A DNA stretch of 64,000 nt from JAMXLO01 sp963819855. GTDB taxonomy: Bacteria > Pseudomonadota > Alphaproteobacteria > Acetobacterales > Acetobacteraceae. Numbering within the stretch: the stretch's first letter is position 1; each line of letters begins with the position of its first letter. The notes beneath the pieces were generated by a model. That model worked only from the letters and a program-made list of their open reading frames with translations, was not told where the DNA came from and ran no database searches. The stretch is taken from assembly GCA_963819855.1 (NCBI GenBank), contig CAWFYC010000032.1:1-64000 (forward strand), given 5' to 3'. Position numbers and translations under genes: made by a program. Positions 52,744-62,486 of the stretch are shown here, one piece after another.

Positions 52744-54438
52744 ATGCAGCAAATCCGCAGTGCACGCCGTGCGCTCCTTCTCGCCCTCACCCTGCTGTCC
52801 TCCTGCGCAGCAGCCGATCCGTCCCCGAACCGCGCTACCGCACACGCTGGTCATGACGCGTCGTCCGGGGTGTTCGGCCAATACCTGACGGGCCGCTTCG
52901 CTATGAGCGAGGCGGATGCGCAGATGGCGGCCACGCAGTTCCTCCGCGCGCTCGCCGCCCGCCCGGATGATACTGACCTGCTCCAGCAGGCCTTCGTCGC
53001 CAGCCTGATCGCCGGCCGCTCCGAGGCGGTTCATCTTGCCCGCGAGCTGCCTGACAGCCAGGCGGCGCAGCTTTTGCTTGGTCAGGCGGAGGTGCGCGCT
53101 GGCCATTGGTCGGCAGCGGAACATCGCTTCGAGATGCTGCCACGGCAGGGCCTGTCTCAGCTTTTGCAGCCGCTGCTGATTGCCTGGTCGCAGCATGCCG
53201 ACGGTCGCACCGATGCCGCGCTGGCAACGTTGCGTCCATTCATCGATGGCCGGCGATTCCGCGGCATTTATGCGCTGCATGCTGCACTGATCAACGATCA
53301 GGCCGGCCGCTCGGCGGAGGCTGCCAACCTGTATCGCCAGGCACAAAGTGAATTGGGCGGCACGAACCTCCGCCTGGCGCAGATACTGGCCAGCGCACAG
53401 GCGCGCCACGGCCATCTCGGTGGGGCGCAGCGCGTGCTGACCGACTTGGCGGCGGATGCGCCGGAAATGGAAATTGCCTTGCCGGCGCTCACCGCGGCCA
53501 GCATCGCCCCGGCAGTGCCACACGCGACCGACGGGATCGCCGAGGCCTACCTCGCGCTCGCGGCCTCCCTGCGCAACCAGGATTCCGGCGACTTCGCCAT
53601 GCTGGTGCTGCGCCTCGCCCTCGATCTGCGACCCGACTTTACCGCAGCGAGATTGATGGCCTCCGACATTCTGGACGGTCAGCGCCACTTCGAGAACTCG
53701 CTGCAGATGCTTGCTTCCGTCGCCAACGATGACCCGCTGATCGCAGTGGTGCGGCTGCAGCGCGCTGCCCTGAGCGAGCGGCTGGGCCACGCCGAGGAGG
53801 CAATGCGCGAACTGCAGCGGCTCGCCCGCGACTATCCGGACAGCCCGATTCCTGCCATGCGCGAGGGCGATCTGCTGCGCGGCAAGCAGCGCTTCGCCGA
53901 TGCGATCGCCGCATATGACCGTGCCATCGGGCGGATCAAGACGCCCGGGCCGACCGATTGGCTCGCCTTCTACGATCGCGGCATCTGCTACGAGCGTGTG
54001 CGTCAGTGGAGCAAGGCGGAGGCGGACTTCACACACGCCCTGGCGCTCGCCCCGGATCAGCCGTTCGTGCTGAACTATCTCGGCTATTCCTGGGCTGACA
54101 TGGGCCAGAACCTGACGCGGGCACGGGCGATGATCGAGAAGGCGGTGCAGCGCCGGCCGGATGACGGCGCCATCGTCGATAGCCTGGGCTGGGTGATGCT
54201 GCGCCAGGGCGAGATCGGTGGCGCGGTGCAGACACTCGAGCGGGCGGTCGAGCTCGAACCGGAGGATGCGTCGATCAACGGGCATCTCGGTGACGCCTAC
54301 TGGGCAGCCGGCCGCAAGCTGGAGGCGACCTATCAGTGGCGCCGTGCGCTGATCTTCAATCCCGAGCCGGATGACGCTGCAAAGCTGGAGGCGAAACTGC
54401 AAGGCGGCTGGCAGCCGACCGTGGTGAGCGGCCAGTAG
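52744..54438 (+). CDS. TPR-repeat lipoprotein
   Basis: 564 residues. A lipobox (LTLLSSC) follows a short signal peptide, so it is probably envelope-anchored. The rest is a solenoid of TPR-like helices, clearest at the C-terminus (WLAFYDRGICYERVRQWSKAEADF, FVLNYLGYSWADMGQNLTRA, DGAIVDSLGWVMLRQGEIGGA). Such proteins scaffold envelope complexes; none is identified. The gap before it (52491-52743) shows no further gene. ispE follows after 5 bp, suggesting co-transcription. Confidence 0.82.
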   Translation: MQQIRSARRALLLALTLLSSCAAADPSPNRATAHAGHDASSGVFGQYLTGRFAMSEADAQMAATQFLRALAARPDDTDLLQQAFVASLIAGRSEAVHLARELPDSQAAQLLLGQAEVRAGHWSAAEHRFEMLPRQGLSQLLQPLLIAWSQHADGRTDAALATLRPFIDGRRFRGIYALHAALINDQAGRSAEAANLYRQAQSELGGTNLRLAQILASAQARHGHLGGAQRVLTDLAADAPEMEIALPALTAASIAPAVPHATDGIAEAYLALAASLRNQDSGDFAMLVLRLALDLRPDFTAARLMASDILDGQRHFENSLQMLASVANDDPLIAVVRLQRAALSERLGHAEEAMRELQRLARDYPDSPIPAMREGDLLRGKQRFADAIAAYDRAIGRIKTPGPTDWLAFYDRGICYERVRQWSKAEADFTHALALAPDQPFVLNYLGYSWADMGQNLTRARAMIEKAVQRRPDDGAIVDSLGWVMLRQGEIGGAVQTLERAVELEPEDASINGHLGDAYWAAGRKLEATYQWRRALIFNPEPDDAAKLEAKLQGGWQPTVVSGQ

Positions 54439-54443
54439 GGTTG

Positions 54444-55304
54444 GTGTCGGACCAGTTGACCGAGGCGGCACCGGCGAAGGTCAATCTCTACCTGCACGTC
54501 ACCGGCCGTCGTGACGACGGCTATCACCTGCTCGACAGCCTGGTCGTGTTCGCCGGGATCGGCGACCGGCTGAGTGCGGCGGCGGCGGCGACACTGTCGC
54601 TAAGTCTGGTCGGGCCGTTTGCCGAAGGGCTCGCCGCGGAACCGAACAATCTGGTGCTCCGTGCAGCGCGGGCGCTGGCGTCGGAGGCTGGCGTGACGAG
54701 CGGCGCGCATCTGGTGCTGGACAAGCACCTGCCGGTGGCATCCGGCATCGGCGGTGGTTCGGCCGATGCGGCGGCGGCGTTGCGGCTGCTGTGCCGTCTT
54801 TGGTGTCTGGCGCCCGATCCAGCGGTGTTGGCCAGGTTGGCATCGGGTCTTGGCGCGGACGTATCGGTATGTCTCGCCGGGCGCGCTGCCCGCATGGGTG
54901 GGATCGGCGAACAACTGGAACCGGCGCCGGTGCTGCCGGCGTTTGGCATGGTGCTGGTCAATCCCGGGATTACCGTGGCCACCGCCGAAGTATTCCGCAT
55001 GCGGCGTGACCCGTGGTCGCAGCCGGCAACTTTGCCGGCCGGCTGGGACGACGTGGCGGCCATGGCCGCCGACCTCGGGCGATTGCGCAATGACCTGGCA
55101 CCGGCCGCCATCGCGATGCGGCCGGCGATCGGCGATGTCCTGATGGAACTCGCGGCGACGCCAGGTTGCCAGCTGGCGCGGATGAGCGGCTCGGGCGCGA
55201 CCTGCTTTGGTGTCTATGCCGATGCCGCTGCCGCCCGCCACGCACTTGGGCCGATACGGCGGCGCGGCTGGTGGTGCTGGGGCGGTTCGCTACGGCGCGA
55301 TTGA
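54444..55304 (+). CDS. ispE: 4-diphosphocytidyl-2-C-methyl-D-erythritol kinase
   Basis: 286 residues from a GTG at 54444 (a TTG at 54441 is an alternative). GHMP-kinase features: EAAPAKVNLYLHVTGRRDDGYH at the N-terminus split by the substrate loop, PVASGIGGGSADAAAALRLL for ATP binding, and the C-terminal MSGSGATCFGVYADA. It phosphorylates CDP-methylerythritol in the non-mevalonate isoprenoid pathway. It follows the TPR gene directly, the arrangement known in related alphaproteobacteria. Confidence 0.94.
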   Translation: MSDQLTEAAPAKVNLYLHVTGRRDDGYHLLDSLVVFAGIGDRLSAAAAATLSLSLVGPFAEGLAAEPNNLVLRAARALASEAGVTSGAHLVLDKHLPVASGIGGGSADAAAALRLLCRLWCLAPDPAVLARLASGLGADVSVCLAGRAARMGGIGEQLEPAPVLPAFGMVLVNPGITVATAEVFRMRRDPWSQPATLPAGWDDVAAMAADLGRLRNDLAPAAIAMRPAIGDVLMELAATPGCQLARMSGSGATCFGVYADAAAARHALGPIRRRGWWCWGGSLRRD

Positions 55305-55352
55305 GCAAGGCTTTACGCGGCACAGTACGCGACCTATTCACGCACTGCCGAA

Positions 55353-55426
55353 TGGGGCGTAGCCAAGGGGTAAGGCAGCGGATTTTGGTTCCGCCACCGG
55401 AGGTTCGAATCCTCCCGCCCCAGCCA
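55353..55426 (+). tRNA. tRNA-Gln (TTG anticodon)
   Basis: 74 nt including an encoded CCA. The acceptor stem TGGGGCG/CGCCCCA is perfect. The anticodon stem GCGGA/TCCGC holds loop TTTTGGT, giving anticodon TTG at positions 34-36. The T-arm is GGAGG TTCGAAT CCTCC. The D-loop contains GGGGTAAGGC. Confidence 0.97.
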
Positions 55427-55742
55427 GCCGGACAGGACAAGCGGCGTGACTGTGCTTCACCGCCTTGCCGTCCCACACCGCGTCCTCGACCTCCACCTGC
55501 CGGACCACATCGAAGGGCCTCCGCGCCGGTAGCTTCCGACCCAGGATCATCGGTGGTCGCCCGACCTTGATGCCGGCAATATATTTGCCGACAATGTGAC
55601 GCGTTTTGGGAGGGTGCTCGGCCGGCGGGATGCCTCCGGCTGGCGCCGGCCGGAGACGACCTGTATCCTGGGTACTCGGCAATTCGGAATGGCCTGTTGC
55701 GGCGCGATCCTGCTATGGCGCTTGAATAAGGGGGGTGCTTTT
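55427..55742. other. Gap between tRNA-Gln and bamA with two small palindromes
   Basis: 316 bp without a supported gene. Palindromes are CGGCAA/TTGCCG around TATAT at about 55573-55589, and GGCCGGCG/CGCCGGCC at 55620-55651. Open frames here (both strands) look non-coding; the antisense one over the tRNA is a typical artefact. The bamA promoter must lie here but I cannot place it. No integrase is recognisable next to the tRNA. Confidence 0.6.
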
Positions 55743-58146
55743 TTGATTCGTAGACGCGCCGCGAGGTGGCTTGCCGCCTGCCTGTTGCCGATATGGCTGG
55801 TTGGAACTGCAGTCGCCCAGGGGCCCGCCGTACCGTCGGCGCCGCAGCGCCCCGCAGCCCCGGCCCGATCGGCGGTTGCCCCCGCAGCCGCTCCGGTGCG
55901 AGCCGGCGGTACGATCACGGCGATCAAGGTTGAGGGCAACCAGCGAATCGAGACCGGGACAATCCTCTCTTACATGCTGGTGCAGCCTGGCGACCCGTTC
56001 GATCCCGACCGGCTGGACCGCAGTCTGAAGACGCTTTACGCCACCGGCCTGTTCCAGGACGTGCGCATCACTCGAGAAGGCGACACGGTTTTGGTACGCG
56101 TGGCAGAGAATCCGTTGGTCAACCGCGTGGCCTTCGAAGGCAACCACAAGTTGACCGATGATCAACTGCGGCCGGAAATGCAGCTGAAGCCTCGCGCGGT
56201 GTTCACGCCGGCACTGGCCGAACAGGATCGACAGCACATACTCGATTTGTACGCCAAGAAGGGCTACTACAACGCCCGCGTCGATCCGCAGGTCATCCGG
56301 CTGGATCAGAACCGTGTCGATGTCGTGTTCCAGATCAACGACGGCTCGGTGACGCTGATCAGCAAGATCGTGTTCGTCGGCAATCACGCGTTCAGCGAGG
56401 ATCGTCTGTCGGAGGTGATCAACACCCGCGAGGAACGCTGGTGGCGCTTCCTTTCCACGTCGGATGAATATGATCCGGACCGGCTGAATTTCGACAAGGA
56501 GCTGCTGCGGCGCTTCTACCTGAAGAACGGCTACATCGATTTCGAAGTGCGGGCTGCGAAATCGGAGTTGGCGCCTGACCGGTCCGGCTTCTTCCTTACC
56601 TTCGCCATCAGCGAAGGTGAACGCTATCGCGTCGGCAAAATCACGATCAACTCCCAGCTTCGCAACATCAGCGGCGACGACTTGCGCGGAGCTCTCGAAA
56701 TCAGCGAAGGCGACTGGTACGACGGCGACGCCGTCGGCCGGAGCGTCGACGCGATAGAACTCGAGGTGCACAATCGTGGCTTTGCGTTCGTCGAGGTCAA
56801 GCCGAAGATCACCCGCGACTTCGACAAGCGCGTAGTCGATCTCACGTTCGATGTCGGTGAAGGCCCGCGGGTCTACGTCGAGCGGATCGATATCGTCGGC
56901 AACACCCGTACCCAGGACAAGGTGATCCGGCGCGAGTTCCGTCTGGCCGAGGGCGATGCCCTTAACGCCGAGGCGGTGCGTCGCTCGCGGCAACGGCTCC
57001 AGGACCTCAACTACTTCAACGGTGTCGACATCAAGTCATCGCCAGGATCGGTGCCGGACAAGGCGGTGCTGACCACCACGATCGACGAAAAGGCCACCGG
57101 CGAACTGACACTGGGCGGCGGCTACTCGACCGACGCCGGCGCGTTGCTCGATGTCGGTCTGAGCGAACGCAATTTGGTCGGCACTGGCATCGCCGCCGGC
57201 ATCAACGGCGTGTTGGCGCAGCGGCGGAGCTCGATCACCGGCTCGATCACGGATCCCTACTTCCTCGACCGGAACCTGGTCGTGGGCGGCGATATATTCT
57301 ACATCGAAACCAACTACCTTGGCACCGAACCGTATGACGAAAAGCGGGTCGGCTTCGACATGCGCGCGGGCTACGATTTCAACGAGTATCTGCGTCAGGT
57401 CTGGAGCTACTCGCTGGTCGGTCTGTACTGTTTTCAACGTTGCGCCGAACGCCAGCTTCTTCATTGCGCAGGAAGCCGGCTATACTCTGCTGTCACAGGT
57501 CAGCCAGGCGATCACCTACGACCACCGCGACAGCAAGGTCGATCCGCATACCGGCTATCTTCTCTCCGTCGGCACCGATGTCGCCGGCCTGGGTGGCAAC
57601 GCGCACTTCGTCCGCAGCAACGTCAACGGCCAGTATTTCATTCCACTGGACCGCTTTACGGGCAACAGCGATTGGGGCGTCTCGCTGTCGGGGAACATCG
57701 GCTATCTGTTCAACGAAGGGCAGCAGGAGCAGATCATCGACCGGTTCTTCCTGGGCGGCGACAATCTGCGCGGGTTCCAGATCGGCGGCGCGGGTCCCCA
57801 CGACGCGATCACCGGCGACCCGGTAGGCGGGCGGTTCATCTGGACGGAGTTGACCGAGCTGCACTTTCCCCTGCCGATCTCGGCCGATATCGGGTTGTCC
57901 GGCCGCACTTTCATAGATGTCGGCGGCCTGAGCGAGTTGAGCTTTCAGAACCGGGGCGTCTGCGTCGAAGCGACCGGGGTGCCATGTGTGATTGTCGCCT
58001 CCGCTCAGCCGCGCGTCGGAATCGGCGTCGGTTTGTCCTGGCATACCCAGTTCGGTCTGCTAAACATTGACTTGACGCCGTTTGTGATCAAGCAACCTAA
58101 GGATCAGACGCAGATCTTCCGATTCGGCTTCGGTACGAGGTTCTAG
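55743..58146 (+). CDS. bamA: Outer-membrane protein assembly factor BamA (one apparent frameshift)
   Basis: About 800 residues once one extra T near 57429-57434 is removed. I start it at a TTG (55743) after a GGGGGG stretch, because a signal peptide begins there (LACLLPIWLVGTAVAQG-like); an ATG at 55596 would add a long non-conserved leader. Five POTRA domains (ITAIKVEGNQRIETGTILSY for the first) are followed by the 16-strand barrel, with FLGGDNLRGFQ and the final FRFGFGTRF ending in Phe. BamA is normally essential, so the break is more likely a consensus error than true loss. Skp, LpxD, FabZ, LpxA and LpxI follow as in many alphaproteobacteria. Confidence 0.92.
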
Positions 58147-59057
58147 TGATCAAATCCCGCCTTCTCGCGACCGCCGCCCTGGCGGCGGCTACGTTGTCAG
58201 TCCAGTTACTGCCGGCCACGGCGCAGCAGAGCCCGCAATGGTTCGTGCCAAATCAACCGCGTGCTGCGGCCCCGGCACGTCCGGCGCCACGCCCGCCATC
58301 GGGACCTCAGTCGGAAGTGCAGGGCGTCGCCCCCGGTCTGGCGACCGAGGGGGGGGCGATCGGCCCGGAAGGCCAGCCCCAGACGCAGGTCCAGGTGCAG
58401 CTTCCGCCACCACCCGAGGTGCCGCCGCTGCCGAAAGGTCCCACGCCGCCAGCGGCCATCGTCGGCGTTCTTTCGGTGGCCGACGTGATGCGTGCCTCGA
58501 CGGCGTTTCAGCAAGCGGACAAGGAGTTTGTCGCGCGGCGGCAGAAGCTCAACGAGGACGCGCAGAAAGAGCAGGTGACGTTGCGCGACCTCGGGCAGGC
58601 GTTGGCCAATGAGCGCGCCAAGCTCACGCCTGAGCAGATCCGCAACCGCGAAAAGGACCTGCAGGACCGTATCGCCGAGTCGCGGCGTGTGTTCGGCGAG
58701 CGGAATCGCGTCATCCAGGAGGCAAGTCAGTACGTGATGGCGCAAATTGAGCGTGCCGTCGAACTGGTGACCCAACAGGTCGCGACCAGCCGCGGCATCA
58801 ACCTGGTGCTGAACCGCGCCCAGATTCTCGGCGTGACCAACGAATTCGACCTGACGCCTGCGGTGGTGGACGACGTAAACAAAGTTCTGGCGGGGGTGGT
58901 GATCCCGCCCGAAGGCGTCTCGCCGGTTGCGATGCAGGCGAAGGAGGGTGCCACACCGGCGAGCGCGCAGACCGCAGCGCAGCCGGCCGCCCAGGCTGCG
59001 GCGCCCGGGAAGCCGCCCGCCACCCTGGCGCCGGCCGCGCAGCAACCGCATCGGTGA
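58146..59057 (+). CDS. skp: OmpH/Skp family periplasmic chaperone
   Basis: 303 residues from a GTG that shares its first base with the bamA stop. Signal peptide at residues about 1-27. A long Pro/Ala/Gln-rich stretch (to about residue 105) precedes the Skp domain, which has the expected long coiled-coil helices (FVARRQKLNEDAQKEQVTLR and ERAKLTPEQIRNREKDLQDR). A second low-complexity Ala/Pro tail follows. The typical Skp has about 160-190 residues; both extensions are unusual. It would carry unfolded outer-membrane proteins to BamA. Confidence 0.9.
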   Translation: MIKSRLLATAALAAATLSVQLLPATAQQSPQWFVPNQPRAAAPARPAPRPPSGPQSEVQGVAPGLATEGGAIGPEGQPQTQVQVQLPPPPEVPPLPKGPTPPAAIVGVLSVADVMRASTAFQQADKEFVARRQKLNEDAQKEQVTLRDLGQALANERAKLTPEQIRNREKDLQDRIAESRRVFGERNRVIQEASQYVMAQIERAVELVTQQVATSRGINLVLNRAQILGVTNEFDLTPAVVDDVNKVLAGVVIPPEGVSPVAMQAKEGATPASAQTAAQPAAQAAAPGKPPATLAPAAQQPHR

Positions 59058-59078
59058 GCCGGCGTAAGGTCCGGGCAG

Positions 59079-60155
59079 ATGGATTGGCCGCCGATTGCCG
59101 GGGACCCGCGATTTTTCCGCCGGAGCGGCCCGCATAGCCTGGCGGCGGTGACGGACGCGGCGGAGGCGCAGGCTCCGTCGCGTCGCCTGATGCTGACCGG
59201 CGTGGCGCCGTTGCAGACCGCGGAGCCGGACGATGTGAGCTTCCTTGACAACCGCAAGTATGTCCCCGTGCTGGCCGCGACGCGTGCCGGCGCGGTGATT
59301 GTGCATCCCGATGTTGCGGAACGCGTTCCGCCCACCTCGGTCGCCATCGTGGCCGCCGAGCCATATGCGGCCTGGGCTCGCGTGGCAGCGCTGTTTCACC
59401 CGCTTCCGCCGGCGCAGCCTGGGGTGCATGCGTCCGCGGTGGTAGCGCCGGATGCCGCGGTGGACGCCAGCGCCGAGATCGGACCGCTGGTCGTGATCGG
59501 CGCCGGGGCCGAGATCGGGCCACGCTGCCGGATCGGCCCCGCGGCCGTCGTCGGCGACGGTGTGGTGCTGGGTGCGGACTGCCGGATTGGCGCCCATGTA
59601 TCGCTCAGTCACGCGCTGCTGGGCGACCGCGTGATTGTCTACCCCGGTGCACGCATCGGCCAGGACGGGTTTGGATTGGCGCTGAGAGGCGAGCAGTTTC
59701 TGAGCGTGCCGCAACTTGGCCGCGTGGTGCTGGAAGACGATGTGGAGATCGGCGCGAACACGACGATCGATCGCGGCTCGATGCATGATACCCGCATCGG
59801 CGCCGGGTCGCGCCTCGACAACCTGGTGCAGATCGGGCACAACGTGTGCCTTGGTCGCGGCTGCGTGATCGTTTCGCAGGTCGGTATTTCCGGATCCACG
59901 ATCCTGGAAGACCACGTCATGATCGGCGGCCAGGCGGGTCTGACGGGCCATCTGCGGATCGGGCGCCGGGCACGCATCGGGGCGCAGGCTGGTGTGATGT
60001 CGGATGTGCCGTCTGGCGCCGAAGTGGTAGGCAGCCCGGCGCAACCGGTGCGCGAGTTCTTTCGTCATGTCGCCGTATTGCGGCGGCTGGTGCGGCAGGC
60101 GACCGCCAAGCGTTCAGGGGGCAAGGCGGCTGGGTCGGAGACAGATACGGACTGA
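59079..60155 (+). CDS. lpxD: UDP-3-O-(3-hydroxyacyl)glucosamine N-acyltransferase
   Basis: 358 residues. The N-terminal uridine-binding domain (DDVSFLDNRKYVPVLAATRA) precedes a left-handed beta-helix of hexapeptide repeats. The catalytic His lies in VQIGHNVCLGRGC. It adds the second acyl chain in lipid A synthesis. It lies between skp and fabZ, as expected. Confidence 0.96.
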   Translation: MDWPPIAGDPRFFRRSGPHSLAAVTDAAEAQAPSRRLMLTGVAPLQTAEPDDVSFLDNRKYVPVLAATRAGAVIVHPDVAERVPPTSVAIVAAEPYAAWARVAALFHPLPPAQPGVHASAVVAPDAAVDASAEIGPLVVIGAGAEIGPRCRIGPAAVVGDGVVLGADCRIGAHVSLSHALLGDRVIVYPGARIGQDGFGLALRGEQFLSVPQLGRVVLEDDVEIGANTTIDRGSMHDTRIGAGSRLDNLVQIGHNVCLGRGCVIVSQVGISGSTILEDHVMIGGQAGLTGHLRIGRRARIGAQAGVMSDVPSGAEVVGSPAQPVREFFRHVAVLRRLVRQATAKRSGGKAAGSETDTD

Positions 60156-60160
60156 TCGTC

Positions 60161-60655
60161 ATGGATTCGCCCGCGACTGAGGCACTTTCGTCAGATTCCA
60201 CCATCGATGTGGTCGACGTCGCGCGCATCATGCACGCGATTCCGCACCGCTACCCGTTCCTGATGATCGACCGCGTGGTCGACGTTGTCCGTAACCGCTC
60301 CGCGGTCGGCGTCAAGAACGTTTCGGTGAACGAGTCGTTCTTTGCCGGCCACTTCCCGAACCACCCGGTGATGCCGGGCGTGCTGATCATCGAGAGCATG
60401 GCGCAGACCGCGGCGGTACTGGTGGTTGAAACGCTGGGCCCGGATGCCGCCGGCAAGGTGGTGTATTTCATGTCGATCGAGAACGCAAAGTTCCGCCGCC
60501 CGGTGGTACCGGGGGACCAGCTCCGCATCCATGTCACCAAGGATCGTAATCGCGGCAATGTTTGGAAGTTCAGCGCGGTGGCTCGGGTCGATGGGGTGTC
60601 GGTGGCCGAGGCTACCTATGCCGCGATGATCATGGACCGTGCGCCGCCGTCCTGA
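60161..60655 (+). CDS. fabZ: 3-hydroxyacyl-ACP dehydratase FabZ
   Basis: 164 residues from the ATG at 60161; the frame upstream overlaps lpxD and is excluded. The hot-dog fold has the catalytic His in FFAGHFPNHPVMPGVL and Glu in IIESMAQTAAVL. IPHRYPFLMIDRV is the usual N-terminal motif. It supplies fatty-acid elongation and, by position, lipid A precursors. No protein-coding signal is seen in the 145 bp before lpxA. Confidence 0.97.
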   Translation: MDSPATEALSSDSTIDVVDVARIMHAIPHRYPFLMIDRVVDVVRNRSAVGVKNVSVNESFFAGHFPNHPVMPGVLIIESMAQTAAVLVVETLGPDAAGKVVYFMSIENAKFRRPVVPGDQLRIHVTKDRNRGNVWKFSAVARVDGVSVAEATYAAMIMDRAPPS

Positions 60656-60800
60656 CGGTTGCCTCAATCACGCCAAAATCTTCGGGGAAACAATCGGTTA
60701 CAGGCTGATCATCGAAATATCAGGCAACAATGATTGAGTTGGTCGCCGGCCTGCCCCGCCCTAGCCTGCGCCGTCTTTCCCGCCAGTGAGTTGCGCCAGA

Positions 60801-61625
60801 ATGGATGCCATGCCCGAGACGATTGCGCTGCGGCCGGCCGGTGCGGTCATCCATCCAACCGCCATGGTCGCGCGCGGCGCAGAGTTGGGGGTGGGGGTTC
60901 GGATCGGTCCCTACTGCACCGTCGGCGGCGACGTGGCGATCGAGGACGGCGTCGAACTGGTGTCGCATGTCGTGGTGGACGGGCATACCAGGATCGGTCA
61001 GGATGTCGTGCTGTACCCGTTCTGTACGGTCGGCCTCGCGCCGCAGGACCTGAAGTATGCCGGTCAACCGACACGTTGCGAGATCGGCGCACGCACCCAG
61101 GTACGCGAGCACTGCACAATCCATCGCGGCACGGTCACGGGCAAGGGGATCACCAGGGTGGGCGCTGACTGCCTGCTGATGGCGGTGGCGCATGTCGCGC
61201 ATGACTGCACGGTGGGCGATCACGTGATCATCGCCAACAACGTGGTAATGGGCGGTCATGTCGCGATCGCCGATCATGCGGTGATCGGCGGCGCGGCAGC
61301 GATCCACCAGTACGTCCGCATCGGCCGCGCTGCGATGATCGGCGGCGTGTCCGGCGTCGAGGCAGACGTGATCCCGTTCGGCAGCGTGCTGGGCAACCGC
61401 GCGCGGCTGGCGGGACTGAATGTCATCGGCCTGAAGCGACGAGGGTTCGACAAGGCGCAGATCCAGTTGCTGCACAATGCGTTCCGCGACCTGTTCCGCC
61501 GTCAGGGCGTGTTTGCCCAGCGGCTGGCGGCCGCGCGCGCGCGATATGGCGACGAGGCGCTGGTGGCCGAGGTGCTGGCATTCATCGATGCCCCCAGCCA
61601 CCGCGGTCTGATCCGCGCGGAATAG
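60801..61625 (+). CDS. lpxA: UDP-N-acetylglucosamine acyltransferase
   Basis: 274 residues from an ATG at 60801; a GTG at 60786 or an ATG at 60810 are possible. The hexapeptide beta-helix is complete, with the catalytic His in LMAVAHVAHDCTVGDH and QYVRIGRAAMIGGVSGV. The C-terminal helical domain has LNVIGLKRRGF. It catalyses the first step of lipid A synthesis. Confidence 0.96.
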   Translation: MDAMPETIALRPAGAVIHPTAMVARGAELGVGVRIGPYCTVGGDVAIEDGVELVSHVVVDGHTRIGQDVVLYPFCTVGLAPQDLKYAGQPTRCEIGARTQVREHCTIHRGTVTGKGITRVGADCLLMAVAHVAHDCTVGDHVIIANNVVMGGHVAIADHAVIGGAAAIHQYVRIGRAAMIGGVSGVEADVIPFGSVLGNRARLAGLNVIGLKRRGFDKAQIQLLHNAFRDLFRRQGVFAQRLAAARARYGDEALVAEVLAFIDAPSHRGLIRAE

Positions 61626-61628
61626 AAG

Positions 61629-62486
61629 GTGGCGGCGGAACGCCGAACGCTCGGCATCCTGGCGGGCGGCGGACGGTTACCGGGCCAGGTGGCGGCGGCA
61701 GCTCGCGCGGCCGGGCGGAACGTGTTTTTGGTCGGATTGGAGGGGTTCGCCGACCCTGCCGTGCTGGCCCCCTGGCCGCACGAGGTCGTGCGGATCCTCG
61801 CCGCCGGACGGATCCTTGCCGCATTGCGAGAACATGGCTGCGAGGACCTCGTGCTGGTCGGGCCGGTGCGGCGGCCATCGCTGCTCGATCTCCGTCCGGA
61901 TGCCGAGGGTGCACGGATCCTGGCCCGTATCGGTCGCGCGGCGTTCGCAGGTGACGATGGGCTGTTGGCGGCCGTGGTCAGGGTGTTTGCCGAGGAGGGC
62001 TTTCGCGTGCTTGGCGCTCACGAGATCCTGAACGAGGCGCTGGGTCCCGCCGGGCTGCTGTCACATGCCGCTCCGGATGCGGTCGCGTTGGCGGACATCC
62101 GCCGCGGCATCGCCGTTGCGCGCGCTCTTGGCGCGATCGATGTCGGGCAGGGTTGCGTGGTGCAGCAGGGGATCGTGCTTGCGGTCGAGGCAGCCGAGGG
62201 CACCGACGCGATGCTGGCGCGCTGCGTGGCTTTGGCGGCGCCAGGGCGGGGCGGGGTGTTGGTGAAGCTGGTGAAGCCTGGTCAGGACCGCCGCGCCGAT
62301 CTGCCGACCGTCGGACCCGAGACGTTGCGTGGTGCGGCGGGGGCCGGTCTTCGGGGGGTTGCTTTCGAGGCCGGAGGCACCATTCTGGCCGAGCGCGACG
62401 CCACGATCGTCGTGGCGGACGCGGCGGGACTGTTCCTGCTGGGTCTCGGTCCGGATGATTTGTCCGCGAGGGGAGGGAATATATGA
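61629..62486 (+). CDS. lpxI: UDP-2,3-diacylglucosamine pyrophosphatase LpxI
   Basis: 285 residues from a GTG 3 bp after lpxA. The LpxI (formerly DUF1009) fold shows LGILAGGGRLPGQVAAAARA, the conserved VLVGPVRRPSL, DIGQGCVVQQGIVLAVEA-like, and KPGQDRRADLPTVGPET. LpxI hydrolyses UDP-diacylglucosamine by attack on the alpha phosphate and replaces LpxH in alphaproteobacteria. lpxB, commonly next, is not present in the window; a glyoxalase gene takes that place. Confidence 0.95.
   Translation: MAAERRTLGILAGGGRLPGQVAAAARAAGRNVFLVGLEGFADPAVLAPWPHEVVRILAAGRILAALREHGCEDLVLVGPVRRPSLLDLRPDAEGARILARIGRAAFAGDDGLLAAVVRVFAEEGFRVLGAHEILNEALGPAGLLSHAAPDAVALADIRRGIAVARALGAIDVGQGCVVQQGIVLAVEAAEGTDAMLARCVALAAPGRGGVLVKLVKPGQDRRADLPTVGPETLRGAAGAGLRGVAFEAGGTILAERDATIVVADAAGLFLLGLGPDDLSARGGNI

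Noticed and set aside
55338..55682. Minus-strand ORF of 114 codons over the tRNA-Gln
   Set aside because: Its C-terminal part (GAGGFEPPVAEPKSAALPLG) is the well-known false translation of an antisense tRNA. The rest shows no family.
55427..55742. Integrative-element attachment site next to tRNA-Gln
   Set aside because: No integrase and no second copy of the tRNA 3' end are visible in the window.
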